Shown: positions 54,271 through 64,000 of the stretch, in pieces
Layout: each line of letters starts with the position of its first letter
Numbering within the stretch: the stretch's first letter is position 1
Assembly: GCA_026214975.1 (NCBI GenBank)
Contig: CM047805.1
Span: 188,543,333 to 188,607,332 of the forward strand
Source: Gentiana macrophylla
Taxonomy: Eukaryota; Streptophyta; Magnoliopsida; Gentianales; Gentianaceae
Direction of reading: 5' to 3'
Length of the DNA: 64,000 nt
The notes under the pieces: generated by a model
The model's database searches: none
The model's input: only the letters and a program-made list of their open reading frames with translations
Told to the model about the DNA's origin: nothing
Position numbers and translations under genes: made by a program

Positions 54271-55937
54271 ATGGCTGGCGGGAAAAACATAAACCCTGCA
54301 ACACCGACTAAGGCGGGCAATCAAGGCCCGCCACGTGGAGCGAGTATGCTGCGTGGAGAAGCAAGCCGGAGGGTTATGTCTGATGGGGCTGATGCCAGAC
54401 TTGCCCTCACGACCGACATGCGAGCATACATCCGGGAAAGGACCCGAGCTCGAGAAATACATGAGGAGGCACTCAGGAAAAATAAAGGAAAAGGGGTCGC
54501 TGGGACTTCTAACCCGAATAACGAACAAGAGGTCATTTTTTCAAATAGCGGAGGAGGGCGTCCCCACAACAAGACTCGTATAAGATAGCTCTACAAGCAC
54601 ACATGGAATATGTAGAGGAAATGCGAGTAAATGCTGCACTAATAATGCGGAGGACTACCACCCCAACCTATCCGCAAATTCAACCTCTCACAACCCGCCG
54701 CACAAACAGAGGTACAACCCACTCTCATTCCCAAAAAAACAGTTCAACCCGATCGAAATTGAGGAAGCGACCACGCAACTTCATATCCTGGGAGATAGGA
54801 AATCAGCTTTAGGTCGTCTGGGGCCCGTGGTCGACGATCGCGGTGCAGCCCCAGGGAGACCTAGGAATCCTCGACAGGTCCGTACCCGCATGGAAGGACA
54901 GGGGGACTCGCAAGTTGAAGGAAACTACGTTGCACTCCCGCCTGTCCCCCAGAATCAGGTGGAGATAGGCATAATGAAAAAACAGATAGAGGAATTGCAA
55001 AAAGGTACGGCGGGTACTAAAATTGTTCCGACTTGGGGAACAAGTGTACTTCATCCCAGTATTTTGAAAGCGGCACCAAGAGGGGGAACTCACTACCCAA
55101 ATTTCATTAATTACCATGGAGCCACGGATCCTCTAGATTGGCTGTCCCCATTTCAAAGCAGAATCAGCTTGTGTACATCTAGCGACGATGCCTGGTGCAT
55201 AGATTTTGTGGGATCGATGCAGGACAGAGCAGCATCGTGGATCTGCGGTCTCCCTCCGGGTTCGATTTTATCTTGGGATGATTTGATCAACAAATTTATA
55301 GCAGAGTTCAGATCCGTAGGAGGACCCAAAAAGACACACATCGACCTGCATGAGGTCCGACAGGGTGAGAATGAGGGTACTCGCAGCTACTATGAGCGGT
55401 TTTACAAAGTGTACGAGCTAACAAAGGGTTTAGCCGAAAACGTCGTTATGAGCAGTTTTGAAACGGGGCTGAAACCTGGATATTTGAAGTCTTATTTCGC
55501 TTTGACCCCCCCAGCAAACTTACAAGAAATGTTGAGCTCAACCAGGAAGTACATCGCCACAGCGGGTAACGAAGGAGCGTCTTCGTCCAATAAAGGCAAA
55601 CAGAGGTGAAACGCAGATCCGCTGAGATAGCCGAGAATACCGTCGGGATGTTAAGAAGCCGGAAAGATTTAAGGAAGAGCACTTCACGCCGCTTAGAATA
55701 TCCTATACTCAGATGCTGAACGAAGTGAGAGATGAACTACGCGAGCCTTACCCTATGGTTCCGGATACACGCCGCGATGCGTCCAAATATTGCGGCTATC
55801 ACAGAGATAAGGGTCATACAACTGACGAGTGTATTCAGTTCAAACGGGCAATAGAAAAATCACTCGCTCGTGGACATCATGATCACTACAAGCTAGATGC
55901 CGGAGGGCCGGACAGGAGGAATCAGCAAGCTCGCTAG
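54271..55937 (+). pseudogene. gag of the gypsy element
   Basis: Three pieces: 54271-54588 (N-terminal, basic), 54827-55609 (retrotransposon gag core: ATDPLDWLSPFQS, ASWICGLPPGSI, FIAEFRSVGGPKK, LHEVRQGENEGTRSYYERF), and 55713-55937 (CGYHRDKGHTTDEC, a CX2HX4HX4C-type zinc-binding motif). Stops and frameshifts separate them. Confidence 0.85.
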
Positions 55938-56021
55938 TTCGACAGGAACATCAGAATAATAACAGAGCCTCCTCCAAAAAACAATCAGATCAAGAGTCAC
56001 ATCGGCTCCATTAACAAGCAT

Positions 56022-56417
56022 GTGGAAAAGCCTGTAGTCCTGCGAGGGAACGAGCAACCTCTCGCCTTTACTCGAAGCGAGCTCGTGACTTCGATCAATA
56101 CGGAAGATATGTGTTTATGTATTTCGGTAGTTATCAATCGGGCATGCGTCAACAGGGTAATGATCGACACAGGAGCATGCCGCGACATCCTCTACTACAA
56201 CTGCTTCAAAGAATTGGGGTTCGGAGACTCTAATTTGAGACCTCACAATGGCACCCTTGAGGGCTTCACTAATCACAAAATACAAGTCAAGGGGGCCATC
56301 GACTTGGATGTACAGATGGGAGATTATGCACCCTTTCGCACTGAAAAGGTAGTGTTTTTGGTGGTCGATCTTCAGTCCAATTATAACATGATAATTGGAA
56401 CGCCAACTTTGAAATAA
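56022..56417 (+). pseudogene. Aspartic protease domain of the gypsy element
   Basis: The retropepsin active site appears as VMIDTGACRDILY, with the common S replaced by C, followed by a distal YNMIIGTPTL. The frame ends in TAA at 56415-56417 right after the domain. Confidence 0.8.
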
Positions 56418-56423
56418 TTTCAG

Positions 56424-58140
56424 ATGGTAACTTCCATCCCACACCAGCGGGCGAAGTTTTATGTGGGGAACAAGATCGGAACGTCGATCAGTGAGCCTGC
56501 AGCTGTCCTCACATACATACAAGAATTGAGGACCGGGAACAAAAGAGCACAAATCGAGCAACCGGAAAACAGGGAAAACATCGACATGATCAGAGTCGCT
56601 GTTGAATCTATGCCAGTCAAAGTGGAGTGTGAAACTTTGCAAGTTAGAGATGAGCCCGATTTTACAGCGGAAGATGAGTTAGTCGAGGTAATCATCAAAG
56701 ATAAATACCCTGAGCAGAAAGTCAAGATAGGAGCTCGGCTGAGTTCCTTCGAGAGGGAAAAATTGATAAAATTACTCAAAGAGAATCTGAGTGCATTTGC
56801 CTGGATAGTGACGGACATGCGAGGGGTCGAGGCAGACGTCGCCCTCCATCATCTTAACGTCGACTCCACTTTCAAGCCGATCTGACAACGAGCACGCCGC
56901 GATTTTAAGCGAAAGAGAAGGCGGTGAAGGCGGCAGAGGTCGGGAAGCTCCTGCAAGCAGGGATAATAAAAGAGCTCGCCTATCCCACTTGGCTAGCAAA
57001 TGTAGTTATGGTAAAAAAGCACAATGGCAAGTGGAGAATGTGTGTCGATTTCACTGACATCAACAAAGCTTGCCCGAAAGACCCTTATCAGCTTCCGCGA
57101 ATCGCTCGGTTAGTAGACTCCATCTCTAGTTTTGAAGTTCTTAGTTTTTTCGACGCATATTCTGGGTATCATCAAGTGCGGATGGCTGAGTCCGACAAAG
57201 AGAAAACGGCCTTCAGAGTGGTTGGAGGTCTATATTATTATGAAATGATGCCCTTCGGGCTGAAAAACACGGGTTCAACCTATCAGCGAATGGTCAACAG
57301 GGTTTTCAGTTCACAAATAGGCAAAAATATGGAGGCTTACATAGACGATATTGTAGTTAGTTAAGTCCGAGGGCGGTCACGCCCCGACCTTCGTGAGACT
57401 TTCAACAATGTTCGAAACACTCAATGAAGCTCAATCCGCCAAGTGTACTTTTGGCGTCCAGGCAGGCAAATTTCTGGGGTTTATGGTTAGTCGTCGTGGC
57501 ATCGAGGCTAATCCGGAAAAAATACAAGCTTTGCTCGACATGCAGGAACCCACGACCATCAAGGAAGTTCAGAGGCTCAATGGCCGCATCATTGCGCTTG
57601 GTCGCTTCATATCAAAATCAGCAGATAAGTGTCTCCCCTTCTTCAAAATTCTCAAGGGTGACAATACTTTCTCATGGGGCACAGAGTGTTCGCAAGCATT
57701 TCAAGCTTTAAAGGAATATCTCGGGAAGTCACCCATTTTGGTTAGCCCTGTAGAGGGAGATATTTTGTTTCTATACCTGGCAGCTTCGGACTGGGCCGTT
57801 GCCGCCGTTCTTGTCAAGAAGGCCGGAACCCTCCAAAATCCCGTCTATTATGTAAGGAAGGCTCTCAGTCCGGTGGAGAGTCGCTATTTTAATATAGAAA
57901 AATTAGCCTACTCGCTTGTCATCGCTGCCCGCAAACTCAGGGGCTACTTTATTTCACACACAATAATTGTTTTAACGGATAGTCCAATACGCCAGATACT
58001 GCATAAACTAGACCTTTCAGGTCGACTCCTCAGATGGGCTATCGAAATCACTGAATTCGACATACAATATCAACCTAGAAAAGCAATCAAGGGTCAAACA
58101 TTGCCGGATTTTATTGTAGAAACAAGTTTCAACTCACCAC
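56424..58140 (+). pseudogene. Reverse transcriptase and first RNase H of the gypsy element
   Basis: The linker is 56424-56885. RT at 56924-57364 carries GKWRMCVDFTDINKACPKD, FFDAYSGYHQ, MPFGLKNTGSTYQRMV and the catalytic YIDD; a TAA follows directly. RT thumb and RNase H occupy 57393-58140 (FLGFMVSRRGIEANPEKI, YLAASDWAVAAVLV, LTDSPIRQIL). Stops after 56882 and 57361 break the polyprotein. Confidence 0.88.
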
Positions 58141-58189
58141 AACCAAGTTCGCCGGTACCACTAGAGCCCGCTGCGGTCAGGAGTACGCC

Positions 58190-58550
58190 CGATCAGTGTT
58201 GGCAATTGTATGTTGACGGAGCATCTAATCGAAATGGTTGTGGGGCCGGGGTAATTTTGATGGAACCCGGAACGACGGAAGAAATCGAAAAAGCCTTAAG
58301 GTTCGAGTTAAAACTGGCAAAAGAACTAAGCGTGGAAAATGTTGAAGTATATTGTTATTCTCAGCTCATCGTCAACCAAATCTCAGGGGACTATGCCACG
58401 CATTGTGGTATTCTCCAGAAATATGGTGAGATTGTTCGATGAATGAAAGCCGGCTTCAACTATTGCGAGTTCATCAGAATTCGGAGAGAGGACAACGAGC
58501 GGGCAGATTATCTTTCAAAACTATCTCTCAAAGAAGAGCTCGTGGACCCC
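58190..58550 (+). pseudogene. Second (archaeal-type) RNase H domain
   Basis: WQLYVDGASNRNGCGAGVIL begins a second RNase H after the first. The usual active-site residue in the third motif, normally like VYSDSQLIVNQ, is replaced by VYCYSQLIVNQ. A TGA at 58440-58442 interrupts it, and the end (EDNERADYLSKL) lies in the next open piece. Dual RNase H defines Tat-lineage elements. Confidence 0.8.
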
Positions 58551-58599
58551 TCCATAATGATAGAATATCTAGCGGTACCCGCTATCGAGGAAAAACAAG

Positions 58600-61500
58600 T
58601 CATGGAAATCGACGCACCATCGCCGACTACATGTTGGATCGACGAGGTTCAGGCTTACATAGAGTCAGGCATCTTACCTGACGGGGCGGATAAATCTCGC
58701 GCGCTCAAGAAAAGAGCGGCCCGGTATATTGTAAACAACGAAATACTCTGCAGGAGATCCACAACAAAACCTCTACTACGGTGTGTTCGAGAAGAAGAAA
58801 GCAAGATAATCCTTATCGAGCTTCACCAAGGAGTGTGTGGGGGCCGTCCCGCTAGTCGCTCCTTGGCCCAAAAGGTTATAACCGTGGGGTATTACTAGCC
58901 AACGATCCTTAAGGACTCGTAGAGAAGTTAGTCGAGAATGTCCGAATGTCAAAAGCATGCGACATCCCCGGATACCATCTCGTCGAACGAGCATCGTAGT
59001 CGCACCTTGGCCTTCGACATGTGAGGACTCGATCTCATCGGACCTTTTCCACCGTGAAGAGAGCGGGTGCAAGGTTATCATAGTGGTCGTGGATTACTTT
59101 ACAAAATGGATCGAGGCCGACCTATGGTCAAGATAACCGCGAAGGCTGCGGGTTATTTTTTACACGATCAGATTTTTTCACGTTTTGGTATCCCACGGGC
59201 AGTAGTATCTGACCACGGCCCACAATTCAGGAAGGACTTCTCAAATCTTTGCAAAGAATTCAAAGTCAAACACTGGCAGTCATCCGTGGCTTACTCTCAA
59301 GGAAATGGCCAAGCCGAGGCCGGCAACAAACAAATAATCAAGATGCTTGATGTATTATTTTTATATGATTAAAAATACGTTATATTATTATGTTTTATCA
59401 ACGAATTCTATGTAAAATATATGAAATTATGGTATAAATAGTATGAAATGGTAATCTTTATAATTTAGAGTAGTTAGTAGTAAAAATAGTAAAAAGTTGT
59501 AATTTTGTACCGATTTTAGTAAATCGGAGTGTCGTGTCAGATTTACGTGGGTATTTGTGGTATTTTATTGCAGATTTATAAACCGAGACCCCGAAAATCG
59601 ACATATTGAAGTATAATCATATCTCTGGAATAATTTAGAGAGTGCCACGAGCTTAAATGGTCAATTAAATAGCTTAAGTGGACAAGTGGCCAATCAATCT
59701 GGTTAAGTAATAATCGAGAAGTGTCTTCGACAAACGAATGGCTCATCAAAACGACATTTTCAGAAAAAGTGTTCTTCACGAAAGTTGTAGATTTTACCGA
59801 AAGATTTCCAATGCAATTTAAATTATGAAGATTGGAGGTCTACAACTTAAACAGTGATCAAGTGGCTAATCGATTTGGGTTAAGAAAAATCCCGAAAAAG
59901 CTTCGGAGGAACACGAGGTTATCAAGAAGGCGTTATCTGAAGAAGAGTCCTTCATGAAAGTTGTAGAGTTTTTCGAGACCTTAATTTTGGCATTTCGTTT
60001 GCAAATTTTGGAGGTCCAGAACTCGAGATATGAATTTTAGAAGTTTAATAATTATATATAAAAATATATATAATCTACGCACATGCTGAAGAGATCAAGT
60101 TAGTGGATGTAATCATTAGTCCGGACCGATCCGGCTTGATCCCGGACCGGTCCGGCCTTGAGACCTTTGCCTATATAAGAAGATGAGCAGAGAACAGATC
60201 GAGAGGTACCAAATTTATATATACAATCTCATATATATATATATCTCCTCTCTCTTTTCTTTTCTTTTCTTTTTTTATTTTGTAGTTTGTAAATAAGGTC
60301 TTACGCCGTAATAATGTAGTTTTAAGTATCGTTATAATGCTCGGGAAAGTCTCGGAAGTTCGGTGTTGTAGAAGTCGTTGTAATGTCCGGAAAAATACAA
60401 CTCGATTCAACATTTTGTAACCGGGTAACTTTTCTTAAGTATTTATGTTTGTTTTTATAATTTTCGTTGTTATAATGTTTTTAGGCTAAATATAATACTG
60501 GCCAAAGCTATGTAATCGGTTTTATTTCGATCTTTTCGTTAAAGAAATGTTGTTAAGTTAAAATGATTAAAATTGAGTTAATTGAATCTTTTTCTATTTT
60601 GATCGTATTCGTATTAACGTATTTAATCGATCTGAGGAATTCATAATCTAATTATGAATTGACGCCTCGTAGTCGAGGATATGAGATAAAAGATAGAAAA
60701 ACCGAAGGTAAAATTGGCCGTGTGAACAACGTGATAACGAATCCGATTTCTACCCGGGGTAGATTTGTTTTGGGAGAAATGAATTTTATTATAATTTGTA
60801 CTCGAGATCGTAATAATGTTAAATCATCGCTTTAATTGAAACTTAAACCGAAAGTTGAATCGTCCGGCTTTGACAACGGAGCCTTTAAAATAAAATTGAC
60901 CGTTTGATGAACGGAATGACTCTTTTATCTAAAGGTAGATTTGTACTGGGACTGCTCGAAAAAACCGTAATGATTGTGGACCTTGGATGATGCAATGGAC
61001 ATATGACAATTTCATACGCTCATGTGAGGAGGAATTGTTTACCTCGAAGTGCACCGTTTCATTTACTCAATTGGACCTAAAATAAAAGGAGAGATCGAAC
61101 ACATTTCATTTAATCGAAAAGATCGTATAAACCAATTATATAAGTTTTGGCCAGTTCTCTAAAATTATCTGTTTAATATTTTGGTATCTATATATACTTA
61201 TATATATATATATAAATTGCGGTTTATGCAGATCTATATATATTTATGTATTTATATATATCATGTTAGTATAGTTTTTAATTTACGTATTTATTTTATG
61301 TTAACTAGAATAGTAGTGATCTGTGTTATAAAATTGCGGTTTAGATCGAGTTAATAACAGCTCTTTGGTGTTTAACCACACTTAAAAGAAATTACCAAGT
61401 TCCCTGAGGATTCGACACTCTGACTCACCATACTAGCACTACAGTTTGACCCGGTACACTGCCGGTAAGGATTGTTTAACCCAAGAAAGGCCACGTCAGC

Positions 61501-61680
61501 TTTCTGGCGCCGTTCTCAAGGTTAGGTTTAGGTCTGTCAATGCTCAAAAAGAGCATGGATGACCAAGTAAAAGCAGGAGGATGGGTCGACAAGCTACCCG
61601 CTATACTGTGGGCACTCCGCACAACAATCAAAACGCCCACAGGAGAAACACCTTTTGCTCTTACTTACGGATCAGAGGTT
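58600..61680 (+). pseudogene. Integrase of the gypsy element, split by an insertion
   Basis: The N-terminal zinc region is near 58690-58900, with RSLAQKVITVGYY. The catalytic core is at 59067-59342 (FSRFGIPRAVVSDHGPQF, VAYSQGNGQAEAGNKQIIKM). It resumes after the insertion at 61540-61680 (LPAILWALRTT, TPFALTYGSEV). Frameshifts around 58900-59060 also break it. Confidence 0.85.
59348..61539 (+). mobile_element. LTR-like insertion (2192 bp) in the integrase
   Basis: It starts TGATGTATTATTT and ends TCTGTCA, with a perfect duplication ATGCT at 59343-59347 and 61540-61544. TATATAAG at about 60172-60179 suggests a promoter, and a long leader follows. A PBS-like TGGCGCCGTT at 61505-61514 sits only 25 bp before the right end. 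It therefore looks like an LTR plus a scrap of internal sequence, not a plain solo LTR. No coding sequence is found. Confidence 0.75.
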
Positions 61681-63324
61681 TTCCCGCCGCATGGTTGGAC
61701 AAGGAATTTATGCGCCTGCTTTAGTGTTTTGCCCGCCGCGGCTTTATCCCCTACTTGTCTAACCGGCGGTTGGGTTGATTTCCTAACTTGAGATCCAGAG
61801 GCTCCAGCCGCCCCCGCCTTTATGTCAACCATTGGAAGTGGGGTCTTAATCCCCTGCAGATCTGCAGCTCTCTTCACCTCGCCAGTAGTCTTCCTTCTGG
61901 TCAGCTGGCTGCGTTGATCGAGTGCGTCCATGGTGCCTGTGAAAAACAATACTTATTAGCGACCTGAGATACAACATGAAGAAAAGTGAAAGGAAGCAAG
62001 CTATAAAAGGTATCAAGAAAAGAATACAAGTAAAAATCCTACTCGGTGCTCGCATAGAGGGATTTCCGCCACAGATAACGCATTGAGAAGGCATGCGCTT
62101 GCCGTGATGACACTCCCCATACCAATCATGGTCGGTCGGCAACGGATCAACTACCACCAGGGGTTCGCCAACGCCAGCTCCAGAAAGCCCGGCCTGTCTA
62201 AGATAAGGCTGACTAACATCTAGTAGCAGCCTCAAATTGAATGCGCGGGCTTGTTCTTCACCTTTGCGTGTGTATCCCAAGTCATCTTTCAAATCGGCTA
62301 TAAACTCATCATCATCGAACTGGGTTTTTATCTTCTTCAGGTGGTCGGTCGTAATAGAATTCACCGGTAGTTTCTCAAATGGCCATCCTATCCATGATTC
62401 TACCTTCATACATCACTTATCCCAGTCCGCCACTTTGTCGGGAAGGTCAAATAATAACCGGGTCCTGCCACTGCTTGACCTACTACGTGGCTGAATTTGA
62501 CCGGCACCGCCTTTCCGGGAGAAACCATAAAAATACAGCAGCACCGCCATCGATGGTTCGCGTCCGCTTAACCTGCTGATTATAATAAAGGCCATAACCA
62601 CCCGGACTACTCCCAAACTGAGGTCGCAGGGCATCACCTTCAGTTCATCCATAAACTTAACAAAAAATGGGTCAAAAGGAGGTCTGAGTCCGGCCACGAG
62701 ATGGTCATAATGCAACCACAGATAATCTTCCTGCTCCCGGCCACATGTCCAAGACACATTGGTCGCGCCCATACTGGAGAATCGATAATCCTCCGGAATG
62801 TCATAAGCGCCTAGCGCCAAGGTATAATCTTCCCGATCTCGAAACTCCCTCCATCGAGTAATGAGATCGCTGTCTGCCCGCTTTTGTTCTGCGAGCTCCA
62901 TTTCTACGGCAACCGACCGCTTTTTGGGCGGCCTCTTCTTTTTTCCGGGCACATCCGATGCGGCTTTCCTCTTGGACATAACGACCTTTTGAGACTTTTT
63001 TGGCCTCTCTGATGCCTCGGCGGTTTCCACGGCTTCCTTGATCTTAGCTCTACGTCTAGCGGCTCCAGGGGTGATAACTTTTTCCATCCTTTCGATAAGG
63101 CCGCTCAACACCATCTGGTCGTCATCATCGACCTCGCCCCCAGTAGCACCCTCACCAATTACTGCGACCTCTGGATCGGATTCTATATTAATGGGTCCTT
63201 GATGTTCCTCGACCATCTCCTCTTCGACGTCGCTTGAGCTAGCATCATCCATGCTCGCCTCTTTCGAGCCATACCCCGCAACGGCCCTGGCCTCTTCGTC
63301 TGATTCTGTATGCTCTGAAGACAT
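61680..63324 (-). pseudogene. Antisense extra ORF of the gypsy element (PF04195-like)
   Basis: The minus-strand ATG at 63324 (MSSEHTESDEEA) opens an acidic then lysine-rich region (KKRPPKKRS). A domain resembling the putative gypsy-type transposon family follows (HLVAGLRPPFDPFFVKFMDE, LSLGVVRVVMAFIIIS, LLYFYGF). One in-frame TGA at about 62410-62412 interrupts it; the same frame continues with MKVESWIGWPFEKLP. A donor at 62042-62041 and acceptor at 61938-61937 would join the next exon (61936 downwards, TMDALDQRSQLTRRK). Such antisense ORFs occur in Tat elements; their function is unknown. Confidence 0.65.
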
Positions 63325-63329
63325 TCTGG

Positions 63330-64000
63330 AAAAGAAAAAAGGCAAGGTGGATCAGTTCTAATCACCCGGATATGGAAATCGGGCAGAGGTGAAAGCAATC
63401 ACACCCCGACACCTCGCCCCTCCATCTTCCTTAGCAAAAAACAAGCCCAGAAAAACCCCAATATTAACCCAGAAAAACCCCAAACCAACACAAACATTTT
63501 AAGCCTTTACAAATAGCAACAATCAGAGTATATGCGTACCAAGGAATTTCTGAAACGTAAAGGTCGAATTTATGGTGTTCATCTAAGCAACCAAACATTG
63601 ACAAATACGAATTCATGGCAATATGATCTTAAAGCAAGGGAAACATATGAAATGGAGGTGAAATCGAATCGAAAGACAAGAGGAATGTGAAAATTCGTAC
63701 CTGGTTAATGAGAGGAAAAAGGGGGGTTGTTGATTCTATCTGAGAAAACGCCTGCCCGAGTATGCTTGCACTTGCCGGAATCCTCAATCACTATCGCCGG
63801 AGAATGTTCGCAGAAAGGGAAAAGTGGAAGAATGGGGGTGGATGCCTCTATTTATAGGGGGAAATCGAGAGGGAACGACGTTTGGGATTTCAAAATTCAA
63901 ATGTCATAATGACTGGAACGGCCCAATCAGAGCGAAGGGCGGTTCAGCTCAAGCGTCGTCTCAATAAACGTAACGGACGTGACGTTTCGTGAACCAGTAC
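63330..64000. other. 5' leader region of the antisense ORF and window end
   Basis: No other gene is seen. The sequence does not match the 5' LTR region near 53300-53860, so the 3' LTR is not within the window. Confidence 0.45.
63848..63857 (-). promoter_or_regulatory. TATA box of the antisense ORF
   Basis: CTATAAATAG on the minus strand lies about 525 bp upstream of the antisense start codon. A 5'-UTR intron is plausible: a CAG/GTACGA donor near 63702 and a TTTTCCAG/AATG acceptor at 63328-63326, right before the ATG. Confidence 0.5.

Larger units (their letters stand above)
53270..63999 (+). mobile_element. Ty3/gypsy element, Tat lineage, degenerate
   Basis: Order on the plus strand: LTR-like region, PBS, gag, protease, RT, RNase H, a second RNase H, then integrase. 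An antisense extra ORF follows towards the 3' end. Two RNase H domains and an antisense extra ORF downstream of pol are hallmarks of Tat-lineage elements. Multiple stops and frameshifts show it is inactive. The 3' LTR was not seen and may lie beyond the window; the left limit is approximate. Confidence 0.8.

Noticed and set aside
54217..54588. Overlapping minus-strand frames opposite gag
   Set aside because: They are complements of the gypsy gag N-terminus and have no own motif.

Overview
This window is nuclear DNA from a flowering plant, most likely a dicot. Evidence: AT-rich intergenic DNA, multi-exon genes with GT-AG introns, plant-specific gene families, and Ty1/copia, Ty3/gypsy, LINE, Helitron and MITE debris. 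No rRNA, tRNA or CRISPR feature could be supported.

Layout: (1) 1-2.8 kb, minus strand, a six-exon plant-specific gene of unknown function. (2) 2.8-14.9 kb, gene-poor accessory DNA: an eroded copia element, tandem duplications, a peroxidase pseudogene, ATCGAT-rich and microsatellite tracts, a Helitron 3' end, a truncated gene fragment and a long imperfect hairpin that could be a MIRNA-type precursor. (3) 15.0-17.7 kb, minus strand, an intact PWWP-domain chromatin protein of the PDP type. (4) 19.4-24.0 kb, a degenerate 5'-truncated LINE split by a 1.75-kb solo LTR with a perfect 5-bp target duplication. (5) 25.3-26.2 kb, three different MITEs in a row; the last one ends about 60 bp before the next start codon. 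(6) 26.2-46.5 kb, plus strand, a complete MCM8 gene. Its 17 exons join in frame to 786 codons, although two copia elements of one family sit in introns 14 (antisense) and 16 (sense). (7) 47.4-49.2 kb, minus strand, ribosomal protein eL38 with the ATG alone in exon 1. (8) 49.3-53.0 kb, non-coding DNA ending in a Helitron-type 3' terminus. (9) 53.3 kb to the window end, a degenerate Tat-lineage Ty3/gypsy element with dual RNase H and an antisense extra ORF, itself split by a 2.2-kb insertion.

The host genes PDP-like, MCM8 and RPL38 act in chromatin regulation, meiotic/recombinational DNA repair and translation. They are separate transcription units; MCM8 and RPL38 are convergent. Everything else is mostly repeat-derived. 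The points most worth following up are the hairpin at 11.44-11.58 kb, the double copia load inside a reading-frame-intact MCM8, the probable consecutive GC-AG introns in the first gene, and the intron-bearing antisense ORF of the gypsy element.
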